This document shows positions 28,095-35,742 of a stretch of 39,393 bases of DNA, in pieces. The stretch is from Sulfuricella sp. (GTDB lineage Bacteria; Pseudomonadota; Gammaproteobacteria; Burkholderiales; Sulfuricellaceae). Both the position numbers and the translations under genes were made by a program. The DNA lies in NCBI GenBank assembly GCA_018336195.1, contig JAGXQV010000140.1:1-39393 (forward strand), written 5' to 3'. Numbering within the stretch: the first letter of the stretch is position 1; every line of letters begins with the position of its first letter. The notes under the pieces are model-generated. The model was not told the origin of the DNA, did no database searches, and was given only the letters and a program-made list of their open reading frames with translations.

Positions 28095-28261
28095 TCCAGA
28101 AGCATGACCAACCCGACACTGTTCTGGACACGGTGCGCGATACCAGCCGCCACCCGGACACTAATAGCGTAGATGTCACGTAACAAGTCGTTGATGTTGG
28201 AATACCCTAATCGAAGTCTGGGGGGCGATGTCTGACTTCCCTGTCATCCGAGGAACATAGC

Positions 28262-28747
28262 ATGCTGGATTTCCATTCTCAGGATACCAATGTATTCCTG
28301 AAAAATTTGGTTCAACAGAAACCTTTGTTCGATGAACTGACGTTGGATGAACTCTACCTGCTCTTTGCCAATGCAAACAAAAAAACATTCCATGCCGGCG
28401 AGTACATATTGCGGGAAAACGAACTTGGGGACTCCATGTTCATCGTATGGTCTGGCCGAGTCTCAATAATGAAGGCAACCCCAGACGGTCTTGAAGTCGA
28501 AGTCACCTATCTCGGCCCGTATGAGGTTTTTGGCGAAATGGCCATCATTGAAAATCTGGTCCGTTCAGCATCGGTTCGGGCTGACACGGATTGTTCGGTC
28601 ATGGAAATAACCCGCAACAATCTGGCACAAATGCCGGTCGGCGGACGCGAAAAACTATTCCGTAATCTCGCCCGAATCCTCTCTGCACGGTTGCGCGAGA
28701 CCAATGTGTTTTTGTCTATGATGCTGGCGGGACAAAAGGATATCTAA
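28262..28747 (+). CDS. Cyclic nucleotide-binding domain protein (no DNA-binding domain)
   Basis: 161 residues. A single cNMP-binding fold of the CRP type covers about 25-130: GEYILRENELGDSMFIVWSGRVSI, then the phosphate-binding cassette FGEMAIIENLVRSASVRA with Glu92 and Arg101. The remaining residues form a short helix and there is no helix-turn-helix, so it is not a CRP-like transcription factor by itself. It probably binds cAMP or cGMP and acts through a partner. The start has GAGGAA about 8 nt upstream. It stands alone on the plus strand between the NRPS operon and the integrated element; its stop overlaps the integrase remnant on the other strand. Confidence 0.85.
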   Translation: MLDFHSQDTNVFLKNLVQQKPLFDELTLDELYLLFANANKKTFHAGEYILRENELGDSMFIVWSGRVSIMKATPDGLEVEVTYLGPYEVFGEMAIIENLVRSASVRADTDCSVMEITRNNLAQMPVGGREKLFRNLARILSARLRETNVFLSMMLAGQKDI

Positions 28748-28926
28748 AACTTCCGCTCATCCAGAATCGATTGTGAAGTTGGGTTGATGAGCTTGATGGC
28801 TTCCCGCTTGTCGCTGGTGCGCAGGCTGAACGCGAGTTCAGACTTGGGGTGATAGTGGGATTTTAGGCCGGAAAGAACTTTGGCACGGAAATAGTAGACA
28901 CTGCCACGTCGCGAGAGACGAGTTTG
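28744..28926 (-). pseudogene. N-terminal fragment of a tyrosine integrase (DUF6538-type arm domain)
   Basis: About 60 residues beginning TRLSRRGSVYYFRAKV and continuing to SLRTSDKREAIKL match, from memory, the N-terminal DUF6538 region of phage-type integrases. The frame ends at 28744 with no core-binding or catalytic domain, so the gene is a remnant. Its original start cannot be fixed. It lies on the opposite side of the tRNA-end-like sequence at 29041 from the intact integrase, as expected for an earlier insertion at the same site. Confidence 0.6.
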
Positions 28927-29040
28927 ATAGTTAATGTCAAACACTTTTAGCCAGGGTGCAGCATCCCGGTGTAACACTAAAAGCTCTGCAAGCCCCTGAT
29001 TATGATAACTTACCAATCAAATCAAAAGAAAAAATGGGAT

Positions 29041-29054
29041 TGGCGGAGAGGGTG
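29041..29054 (-). other. Possible attachment site: tRNA 3'-end-like sequence
   Basis: Read on the minus strand the 14 bases are CACCCTCTCCGCCA, the acceptor-stem end of many bacterial serine tRNA genes including CCA. No full tRNA precedes it, so it would be a duplicated core left by integration. It lies 170 bp upstream of an integrase of a class that commonly uses tRNA 3' ends. I did not find a second copy in the window. Confidence 0.35.
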
Positions 29055-29172
29055 TCCGCTTTCCGCCCATTTCACGCCGTCTCAGGCTGAGCAAAAATCC
29101 CTTTCGTTTCAATAAGTCGCCATTTCCATCTGTTCCAACTTGCATCATCTTGACGCATGTAATAGCATATCC

Positions 29173-29220
29173 TTTGAGGGGTACTTTGAGGGGTACTTTG
29201 AGGGGTACTTTGAGGGGTAG
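29173..29220 (+). repeat. Four tandem 12-bp repeats abutting the integrase start
   Basis: TTTGAGGGGTAC occurs four times head to tail (last base of the fourth copy is G) and ends 3 nt before the integrase ATG at 29224. Similar GGGGTA repeats precede many P4-type integrase genes as I recall. They may be arm-type binding sites for the integrase, giving autoregulation. The last copy also supplies the ribosome-binding purines. Confidence 0.75.
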
Positions 29221-29223
29221 GAA

Positions 29224-30456
29224 ATGCCTAAGTTTGCTGCGGAAATGTCCGCCATAGTCGTTAGTCGCCTGACCAAGCCGGGGTATCACCGTGTCGGTGG
29301 CGTTGCCGGTCTGATCTTGCAGGTTGCCGAAACCGGCGCGAGGAGTTGGATTCTGTGGGCGACCGTGGGCGGGAAGCGCCGGGAAATCGGCCTAGGTGGT
29401 TATCCTACGGTGACGCTTGCAGGTGCGAAGGAAGCGGCACGTATTGCTCGTGCCAAGATTAAGGAAGGCATTGACCCGGTAGAGGATGCCCGAGCAAGAC
29501 GCAGTGAGCTTGCCGCCGCCCGTGCCGCCGCCATGCCATTTCGAGAAGCCGCCGCCGCATACATCGCCGCGCATGAATCAGGATGGAAGAACGCCAAACA
29601 CGCGGCACAGTGGGGCGCAACGCTCGAAACCTACGCCTATCCCACCCTGGGAAATATCGCTGTTGCCGACATCGAGACGGCACACGTTGTGCGGGTGCTG
29701 GAACCTATCTGGACGACGAAAACAGAGACGGCAAGCCGACTGCGCGGACGTATCGAGTCGATTCTGGGCTGGGCAACGGTGCGCGGCTACCGCAAGGGCG
29801 ACAACCCGGCGCAATGGCGTGGTCACTTGGACACACTGCTACCCGCCAGAAACAAAGTCCAGAAAGTTGAGCATCACGCGGCCATGAATATGGATGCGCT
29901 TCCCGGATTCATGCTCGCATTGCGCCAGCAGGCTGGGACGGGCGCGCGCTGCCTTGAGTTCGCCATTCTGACGGCGGCACGATCTGGAGAAGCTCGCGGT
30001 GCGACTTGGGCAGAAATCGACTTGGATGCCGCCGTCTGGGTGATCCCAGCTTCGCGCATGAAGGCGGCGAAGGAACACAGGGTGCCGCTATCCGATTCCG
30101 CATTGGAATTGCTCCGAAACCTGCCGCGAATGGCCGGGACTGACCTTGTTTTCCCGAACACAAAAAACGCGCCCCTCAGTGATATGACGTTAACCGCTGT
30201 CCTGCGCCGCATGGCCGTTGACGTAACCGCGCATGGCTTCCGCTCGACGTTCAGGGATTGGGCCGGGGAAACGACGGCATACCCGCGTGAGGTCATCGAA
30301 CACGCGCTGGCGCACCAACTTAAAGACAAGGCGGAAGCGGCTTATGCGCGTGGCTCCCTATTCAACAAGCGGCGCAGACTCATGGCGGATTGGGCGAAGC
30401 ACTGCACCACTGTGGGGACTGTGGCGACCGTGACCCCGATAAGGAAGTCAGCATGA
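29224..30456 (+). CDS. int: P4-type tyrosine integrase of the integrative element
   Basis: 410 residues with the usual three parts: an N-terminal arm-binding DUF4102-like domain (GARSWILWATVGGKRREIGLG), a helical core-binding domain, and the catalytic domain. Catalytic residues are Arg253 (TAARSGEARG), His337 and Arg340 (AHGFRSTFRDW), His364 (LAHQ) and the nucleophile Tyr374 (EAAYARG). It should integrate and excise the element, probably at a tRNA 3' end. The start follows four 12-bp repeats. The stop overlaps the next gene as ATGA. Confidence 0.93.
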   Translation: MPKFAAEMSAIVVSRLTKPGYHRVGGVAGLILQVAETGARSWILWATVGGKRREIGLGGYPTVTLAGAKEAARIARAKIKEGIDPVEDARARRSELAAARAAAMPFREAAAAYIAAHESGWKNAKHAAQWGATLETYAYPTLGNIAVADIETAHVVRVLEPIWTTKTETASRLRGRIESILGWATVRGYRKGDNPAQWRGHLDTLLPARNKVQKVEHHAAMNMDALPGFMLALRQQAGTGARCLEFAILTAARSGEARGATWAEIDLDAAVWVIPASRMKAAKEHRVPLSDSALELLRNLPRMAGTDLVFPNTKNAPLSDMTLTAVLRRMAVDVTAHGFRSTFRDWAGETTAYPREVIEHALAHQLKDKAEAAYARGSLFNKRRRLMADWAKHCTTVGTVATVTPIRKSA

Positions 30457-31160
30457 TCGAGGAAACGCCCGAAACTGTGGCCGCATACCGGGATTGGCTG
30501 GCGAGTAACGACGTATCGAGGCCGCATAGGTCGGGGCGATGGCGCGTTAGGTTGTCCGATACCACGACGGTCAACTTGCTCCCCTACGCGCTGGAGGTCG
30601 GAGGCTACTCTTCCGACAATCCGACCCGAGATGATTACGAATTTTTCTGCAAATGGCGCGATTCCGACGAACGACGCCAAAAGCAGAACGCCGCCGGTTA
30701 TCTGCGTTTCGCGTTTGGCCGCCGCCACAAGTGTGACGGCAACGGCGTATCGCAACGGGGACGAGTGCGCGATATTGCCGCCGACATCCACACTGCCATG
30801 CGCTGCTTCGCACAAGGCGACGACCAGGGCGGCAAATCGTCTATGGCTTCGGCGTGGGGTAGCTATATCCTCATGCAGTTCATCGAACAAAAACCAATGG
30901 CGACACTCGGGTATCGCGTCACGGAAGCCCATAAAAACCGCGATGACGCGAAGGACAAGCAGGACTTCATCGGCATCGTTCGGGAACTGTCCAAAACACT
31001 TTCGCCCGTTCCTCGCACCGTCAAAGAATGGACAGAGCGCCCGGAACTCGCCGCCTACAAGAGAAAATACCCTGGCCGTGACACGCTGCGCGGTTGGATC
31101 AAGGAAGCCCTCCCCGGCAGCTTGAAACCCGGCGCACCCAAGAAACATACCGTTACCTGA
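30453..31160 (+). CDS. Hypothetical protein of the integrative element
   Basis: 235 residues from the ATG at 30453, which overlaps the integrase stop (ATGA). The protein is basic and hydrophilic, with no signal peptide or membrane segment. RGWIKEALPG near the C-terminus and the regular helical pattern could be a DNA-binding domain, but I recognise no family. Tight coupling to the integrase suggests a role in integration, excision or early control. Confidence 0.72.
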   Translation: MIEETPETVAAYRDWLASNDVSRPHRSGRWRVRLSDTTTVNLLPYALEVGGYSSDNPTRDDYEFFCKWRDSDERRQKQNAAGYLRFAFGRRHKCDGNGVSQRGRVRDIAADIHTAMRCFAQGDDQGGKSSMASAWGSYILMQFIEQKPMATLGYRVTEAHKNRDDAKDKQDFIGIVRELSKTLSPVPRTVKEWTERPELAAYKRKYPGRDTLRGWIKEALPGSLKPGAPKKHTVT

Positions 31161-31237
31161 TAGCGGCAATATTGTTAGTCAAAACAACGTCCTACACTGT
31201 GTCTACTCAATTCAACGTAGAGCACAGGAGTAAGACA
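31161..31237 (+). promoter_or_regulatory. Likely promoter region of the alpA-primase operon
   Basis: The 77-bp gap holds TTGTTA and TACACT boxes about 15 bp apart and a small inverted repeat (TTGTT...AACAA). A CAGGAG ribosome-binding site lies 7 nt before the next start. This is the only gap between the integrase pair and the following four genes, so a promoter here is plausible. Confidence 0.35.
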
Positions 31238-31462
31238 ATGAGCCACACCACCACACCACGCGCCGTCCAACAATTCGACAATTTTCCAAATTCCGCGCTT
31301 GTTAGCCTCGCAGACGCGGGAACCATCACAGGGCGCTCCCGCGCCAGTCTGTACCGCCATTTCAAGGCCGGAGAACTTACGCTGGTCAAAGTGGGCTGTT
31401 CCAGCCGCATCCGAGTTGGCGAGCTTCGCCGTTTGATTGGCGTGGGGGGTGGCGCGCAATGA
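31238..31462 (+). CDS. AlpA-family helix-turn-helix regulator / excisionase
   Basis: 74 residues. SLADAGTITGRSRASLYRHFKAGEL followed by LVKVGCSSRIRVGELRRLI is the winged helix-turn-helix of AlpA/excisionase proteins, which in P4-like elements control integrase expression and assist excision. The start at 31238 is fixed by CAGGAG 7 nt upstream. Its stop overlaps the next gene. Confidence 0.85.
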   Translation: MSHTTTPRAVQQFDNFPNSALVSLADAGTITGRSRASLYRHFKAGELTLVKVGCSSRIRVGELRRLIGVGGGAQ

Positions 31463-31866
31463 AAAATACTGAGCAAACCGCCCTTGCCGCCATCGTCCGC
31501 TCGACGCTAGACGCGCACCAAGACCTGGGGATTCACGGATTTTTGTGCCGCTACACCAATTCCGCAGCCGGCTTTCAGGCCGACCGTGAAGCTGCATTCG
31601 GGCCGGAGTTCGCGCTCGACGTTTCCGCCGTCCTGGAAAGATTGGCAGAACGAGGTTCGGGGGCGCTTACCTTTGCCAAGACGGGCATTAGCCTCGCTTC
31701 GTTTTGTTCTCCCACGGTGGACGATTTCACGAAGTGCCCCCCCGTCCGCAAACTTGTGCGCGAAATCCCCCTGGGCGCTGCCATCGTTGCGTGCCTCGTT
31801 GCCGGGGTTCCCTTTCGGCGAATTCCCGGAAGTCCAGATGTCAAAATTGGAAGGGGACGGGCATGA
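31459..31866 (+). CDS. Hypothetical protein between alpA and primase genes
   Basis: 135 residues with no domain I recognise. Both ends overlap its neighbours by ATGA (31459-31462 and 31863-31866), so translation is coupled through the operon. The C-terminal part contains a short hydrophobic stretch (LGAAIVACLVAGVPF) but is not clearly membrane-spanning. Confidence 0.65.
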   Translation: MKNTEQTALAAIVRSTLDAHQDLGIHGFLCRYTNSAAGFQADREAAFGPEFALDVSAVLERLAERGSGALTFAKTGISLASFCSPTVDDFTKCPPVRKLVREIPLGAAIVACLVAGVPFRRIPGSPDVKIGRGRA

Positions 31867-34202
31867 TTGAAGCCTTGAAACCGTATCCCCAATTCGTCTT
31901 GTTCCGCGCACAACCGAGCACAACGCGCAGCGGCAAAACCGACAAAATTCCCTGTGACGCCACAGGGCGACCCTGCAACGCGCACGACCCCGCGAATTGG
32001 TGCAACGCGGCCACGGCGGAGGCCGCCGCTCAAGCCCAAGGTCTAGGTATCGGATTCGTTTTGACCGACGCTGACCAATTTTTCTGCTTAGATATTGACG
32101 CCTGCCGGGACGGCGAAGGATGGAGCGCCGCCGCGCTTGCCCTCGTTGCGCGCTTTCCTGGCGCGGCTGTCGAAGTCTCCCAATCAGGAAACGGGTTACA
32201 TATCTGGGGCCGATACATAGGCCCAGCGCCCGTCCACGGCTGCCGCTGCGCTCAACTCGGGGCCGAACTCTACAGCTCGCGGCGATTCATCGCATTGGGC
32301 CTTCCCGGTGCGACCGGCGACGCTTCGACTGACTGCACGGCGGCACTCGCCACTGTGGTTGCCGATCTGTTCCCGACGACCGCGCCGACCACGGCAACCA
32401 CAACCACATGCACGGACGGCGGCGCTGATCCTGCCGACGATGACGCCCTTGTGGCGCGAATGCTCGCGGCGCCGCAATCGGCTGCTGCCGCATTTGGCGG
32501 CAAGGCGAGCTTCAAAGAGTTGTGGGACGCCGACGCCGACGCGCTAGGCCGTGCATTCCCCGATGCTGGCGGTGGCCGCGCCTTTGACGCCAGCGCCGCC
32601 GACGCTGCCCTGGCCCAGCACCTCGCATATTGGGCCGCCAAGGACGCGGCGCAGATGGAACGATTGATGCGCATGTCCGGCCTGGCGCGTGAGAAATATG
32701 ACCGCCCGGACTACCTGGCGCGAACCATCACGAAGGCCATTGAGCGGCAAGAGAACGTGTATCGCCCGCCTGTGGCCACCGCCACGGCTTGGACGATTGC
32801 GCCCTTCGAGGACGCCTTGACGCCCGACCTGAGCCACGACCAACTTGCCCTTGACCTGGGCCGCGCAGGCTGGGCGCGGGATGCCCGGCACGTCCCGGCG
32901 TGGGGGTACTGGTTATTTTGGAACGGTGCGCGATGGGTGAAGGACGACCGCTTGCAGGCTATGACGGCGGTCAGGGATTTCCTCAGAGCCAAGGCGGGGC
33001 AGCTTGTCGCGTGGTCAGAACGTAAGGCCGCCGCCAGCCCGCCCGACGACGCGCAGAAGCTGCTGGCGGCTACGAAACGGAAGGCCGCCGATTTGCGTAG
33101 CGCCGCGACGCGCGCCGCCGTTGAGCTGACGGCACGTAGTAACGCCGATCTAGTGGCGGCGGTCGAACAATTCGACGCTTCCGCCGATCTGCTGGGTGTA
33201 CCTGGCGGCGCGGTAGATTTGCAGACCGGCGAGCTACGCGCCCCAGCCCGTGGCGATTACATCACCAAAAGCGCCGCGCTTGACCCCGCACCTCCCGGAA
33301 CCGCTGCCCCCCTGTGGATGGCGTTTCTCGCCCGCGTCTTTGGCGGCGACACGGCCATGATTGCTTTCGTCCAGCGAGCGGCAGGCTATGCGTTGACCGG
33401 CCACACGCGGGAGCAAAAGTTGCTGTTTCTCTATGGGAACGGCGCGAACGGAAAAAGCGTGTTTTTGAACACATTGCAATGGCTTCTCGCAGACTACGCC
33501 AAGCGAGCACCCGCTGAAACCTTCCTCGACTCGAAGGGTGAACGCCATCCCACGGAACTTGCCGGTCTTCGCGGTGCGCGCCTTGTGGTCGGCAGTGAGT
33601 TGCCACCTGGACGCACATGGAACGATGCCGTCATAAAAGATTTGACGGGCGGCGACATTATCACGGCGCGATATATGCGCGGAGATTTTTTCGAGTTTGC
33701 GCCGCAGTTTTCCCTGTTCATCGCCGGGAACCACCTGCCGACATTCCGGGGAGTGGATGAGGCTATCCGCCGCCGTGTCCTTCTCGTGCCGTTTACCGTA
33801 ACTATTCCCGCCGGGGAACGTGACCTGGAATTGCCCGACAAGCTCAAGGCCGAGGGCGCGGCAATTCTTCGCTGGTGCATTGATGGCGCGGTAGCGTGGC
33901 ACCGCGAAGGCTTGAACCCGCCCGCAAGCGTGGCCGCCGCAAGCGCGGACTACCTGGACGGCGAGGATATGCTTGGTGAATTCTTGGCCGACTGCATGAT
34001 TCAATCGACCAGCGGCGCCGCAAAGATAGCGGACATCTACCAGCGCTTCGCAAGCTGGACTGCCCAGCGTGGCTTGCATACACCTTGGAGCCAACACGCC
34101 TTAACCCGGTCACTTGGGGAGCGTGGCCTATCGGTGCAACGCAAGACAGACGGGCGCTACCTACTTGGCCACACGTTGCGAGGTAGTGCGTGGGGCGGGT
34201 AG
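31863..34202 (+). CDS. P4-like primase-helicase (replication protein of the element)
   Basis: 779 residues from the ATG overlapping the previous stop. The N-terminal part (FCLDIDACRDGEGW, then EVSQSGNGLHIWGRY) has the acidic LDID motif and the SGxGxH motif of archaeo-eukaryotic/PrimPol-type primases. The C-terminal half is a superfamily 3 helicase of the phage/plasmid P4 group: Walker A GNGANGKS at 525-532, the SELPPGRTWNDAVIKDLTGGD segment, and FIAGNHLP with RRRVLLVPF. One such protein can prime and unwind at the element's own origin. The nested inverted repeats 530 bp downstream are a candidate for that origin. Confidence 0.9.
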   Translation: MIEALKPYPQFVLFRAQPSTTRSGKTDKIPCDATGRPCNAHDPANWCNAATAEAAAQAQGLGIGFVLTDADQFFCLDIDACRDGEGWSAAALALVARFPGAAVEVSQSGNGLHIWGRYIGPAPVHGCRCAQLGAELYSSRRFIALGLPGATGDASTDCTAALATVVADLFPTTAPTTATTTTCTDGGADPADDDALVARMLAAPQSAAAAFGGKASFKELWDADADALGRAFPDAGGGRAFDASAADAALAQHLAYWAAKDAAQMERLMRMSGLAREKYDRPDYLARTITKAIERQENVYRPPVATATAWTIAPFEDALTPDLSHDQLALDLGRAGWARDARHVPAWGYWLFWNGARWVKDDRLQAMTAVRDFLRAKAGQLVAWSERKAAASPPDDAQKLLAATKRKAADLRSAATRAAVELTARSNADLVAAVEQFDASADLLGVPGGAVDLQTGELRAPARGDYITKSAALDPAPPGTAAPLWMAFLARVFGGDTAMIAFVQRAAGYALTGHTREQKLLFLYGNGANGKSVFLNTLQWLLADYAKRAPAETFLDSKGERHPTELAGLRGARLVVGSELPPGRTWNDAVIKDLTGGDIITARYMRGDFFEFAPQFSLFIAGNHLPTFRGVDEAIRRRVLLVPFTVTIPAGERDLELPDKLKAEGAAILRWCIDGAVAWHREGLNPPASVAAASADYLDGEDMLGEFLADCMIQSTSGAAKIADIYQRFASWTAQRGLHTPWSQHALTRSLGERGLSVQRKTDGRYLLGHTLRGSAWGG

Positions 34203-34307
34203 GGCGGTCGGTATCTCTGGGGCTTTTTATCCGGGACACCGAGTGGTATCTCATTTGGGGAAAAAATTCCCCCCATGAACCAAATCAACAAATGAAAGGA
34301 ACGAAAA

Positions 34308-34718
34308 ATGGCAGGAGTGAAGGGACGAAGCGGCGGAGCAAGAGCCAATTCAGGCGGGAAGCGCGCCGGGGCTGGTCGGAAGCCGTCCCCCAAGGTGTTG
34401 CTGACCGCCACGCCTGCACCGCAGACGGACGACGCCGACAAAGCGCCAGTGATCGAGATTCCGCAGGACGGAGAACCCGCCTCCTTGGCTTTTCTGCGTT
34501 CAGTAATGCACCACCCCGACCTTGATGTGCGCATCCGCATGGAGGCCGCCAAGACGCTCGCACCGTATGAAGCGACACGCAAGGGCGATGTGGGCAAGAG
34601 GAAGGACGCGGCAGACGCGGCGAAAAAGGCAGGCACCGGGAAGTTTGCGCCATCGTTACCGCCGCGCACGGCAAGCGTTTTGCCCTTTCCGCCACAGGAT
34701 TCCACCGAGCGGGAATAG
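34308..34718 (+). CDS. Small-terminase-like or DNA-binding protein with AT-hook-like N-terminus
   Basis: 136 residues. The N-terminus is Gly/Arg/Ala-rich (KGRSGGARANSGGKRAGAGRKP), as in many phage small terminase subunits and related packaging proteins. The centre (FLRSVMHHPDLDVRIRMEAAKTLAPYE) is helical. The rest is low complexity. AAAGGAAC precedes the start. A DNA-binding role is likely; packaging as a phage satellite is inference, and no large subunit is visible. Confidence 0.65.
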   Translation: MAGVKGRSGGARANSGGKRAGAGRKPSPKVLLTATPAPQTDDADKAPVIEIPQDGEPASLAFLRSVMHHPDLDVRIRMEAAKTLAPYEATRKGDVGKRKDAADAAKKAGTGKFAPSLPPRTASVLPFPPQDSTERE

Positions 34719-34734
34719 CCGACCGCGCTGGTGT

Positions 34735-34902
34735 TTTCATTCACAGGGGGCAGCCGTATGACTGTTATGACTGTTTCTTACTTTTTATCCGTCCTAGCAA
34801 AATTCCTCAAAAATTCACATACGGCCTATATAGAGAAAACAGTCATAACAGTCATGGAGGGGCATCGAAGCGGAAAAATGCGGCTGCCCCCTGTGAATGA
34901 AA
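34735..34902. repeat. Nested perfect inverted repeats around an AT-rich core (candidate replication origin)
   Basis: A 22-bp outer arm (34735-34756) is the exact reverse complement of 34881-34902. Directly inside it a 19-bp arm (34758-34776) is the exact reverse complement of 34837-34855. The inner arm is itself two copies of a 9-mer, ATGACTGTT. The 60 bp between the inner arms are AT-rich. Repeated short motifs in both orientations beside an AT-rich stretch, near a P4-like primase, fit a plasmid-type origin. A small non-autonomous transposon or a transcribed hairpin are alternatives. Confidence 0.8.
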
Positions 34903-34999
34903 TGGCGCTTGGCCGGAATTGAGTTTGCGCTAAAGCAAGCCAGTTTGCGGGCGGTGCAATCGTGATTGCCGCGTGTGGCGCTACGCGATACAATGAACT

Positions 35000-35281
35000 A
35001 TGATTAAAACATTCCGGCATAAGGGGCTGCAATCCTTTTTCGAGAAGGGGAGCATGGCAGGCATCCAGCCCACACATGCCCCACGGCTGGCCGCCATGCT
35101 ACGCCGCCTGAACGAAACGACCAACGCCCAAGGCATGAACTTGCCGGGTTGGCGCCTGCATTCGTTGAAGGGGCAGGAACTCAAGGGGCATTGGTCGGTT
35201 TGGGTTAACGGTAACTGGCGCATGACCTTCACATTCGAGGGGGAAAACGCTGTGCTGGTCGATTATCAGGATTACCACTGA
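35000..35281 (+). CDS. higB: HigB-type toxin (RelE superfamily)
   Basis: 93 residues. MIKTFRHKGLQSFFEKG at the start and WRLHSLKGQELKGHWSVWVNGNWRMTFTF, then VDYQDYH, are the hallmarks of HigB proteins, ribosome-dependent mRNA interferases. The order toxin before antitoxin is normal for higBA. The antitoxin gene follows after 13 nt. Confidence 0.92.
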   Translation: MIKTFRHKGLQSFFEKGSMAGIQPTHAPRLAAMLRRLNETTNAQGMNLPGWRLHSLKGQELKGHWSVWVNGNWRMTFTFEGENAVLVDYQDYH

Positions 35282-35294
35282 AAGGAAATTGAAC

Positions 35295-35621
35295 ATGGGC
35301 AAAATGTATAATCCGCCGCACCCCGGTCTGACCCTGCGTGACGACGTGCTGCCGGCGCTGGGGCTGTCTGTGACCGTGGCCGCGCAGCAATTGGGCGTGG
35401 CGCGCGTGACGCTTTCCCGTGTGCTGAATGGCCGCGCCGCTATATCCCCGGAAATGGCGCTACGTCTTGAGGCTTGGCTAGGTGTGGAGCGTGGCGGCGA
35501 AGCACGCCTATGGCTGGCCGAACAAAGCGCCTATGACATGTGGCAGGCAGAACAGCGATTCAAGGCACTTGCGCCAAAAATACAGCCCGCTCCCGCCGCG
35601 CATGAGCTGGCGGCAGCGTGA
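35295..35621 (+). CDS. higA: HigA-type antitoxin (XRE helix-turn-helix)
   Basis: 108 residues from the ATG at 35295, with AAAGGAA 7 nt upstream. PPHPGLTLRDDVLPALGLSV then QLGVARVTLSRVLNGRAAIS is the helix-turn-helix of HigA/VapI antitoxins, and ALRLEAWLG follows as usual. It should neutralise HigB and repress the higBA promoter. The Ala/Pro-rich C-terminus is ordinary. Confidence 0.92.
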   Translation: MGKMYNPPHPGLTLRDDVLPALGLSVTVAAQQLGVARVTLSRVLNGRAAISPEMALRLEAWLGVERGGEARLWLAEQSAYDMWQAEQRFKALAPKIQPAPAAHELAAA

Positions 35622-35654
35622 AAACCTTGAAAATCCTCAAGCAATAAATGATGA

Positions 35655-35679
35655 ATGTGGCTCACCCAGTGAGCCACAT
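35655..35679. repeat. 11-bp perfect hairpin after higA
   Basis: ATGTGGCTCAC (35655-35665) and GTGAGCCACAT (35669-35679) pair exactly around a 3-nt loop, 34 bp after the higA stop. No T-run follows, so it is at best a weak terminator; it may mark the end of the higBA transcript or be an operator for the next gene. Confidence 0.55.
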
Positions 35680-35742
35680 AGGTGAGAGAATGAATACATC
35701 TTTTACCGCTATAATCATTTTCCTCCCCATAAAAACAACCAG

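Larger units (their letters stand above)
27379..28261. other. 883-bp intergenic region upstream of the NRPS operon
   Basis: The region must hold the promoter of the biosynthetic operon on the minus strand and that of the cNMP-binding gene on the plus strand. I could not pick a convincing sigma-70 pair. It contains a strong terminator-like hairpin and a long perfect hairpin, listed separately, and several GGGAAC repeats. A 194-codon minus-strand open frame (27602-28186) has no recognisable domain and looks random. With the integrase remnant to the right, this stretch resembles the scar of an old mobile element. Confidence 0.45.

Noticed and set aside
27602..28186. Minus-strand open frame of 194 codons upstream of the NRPS operon
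   Set aside because: No domain, poor codon use, and it runs across the terminator and the 13-bp hairpin; probably chance.
29173..29220. CRISPR-like array
   Set aside because: Repeats are 12 bp, directly abutting without spacers, and sit at the integrase start.
34731..34922. 63-codon plus-strand frame across the nested inverted repeats
   Set aside because: Its sequence is dictated by the repeats and the AT-rich core; no domain and no ribosome-binding site.
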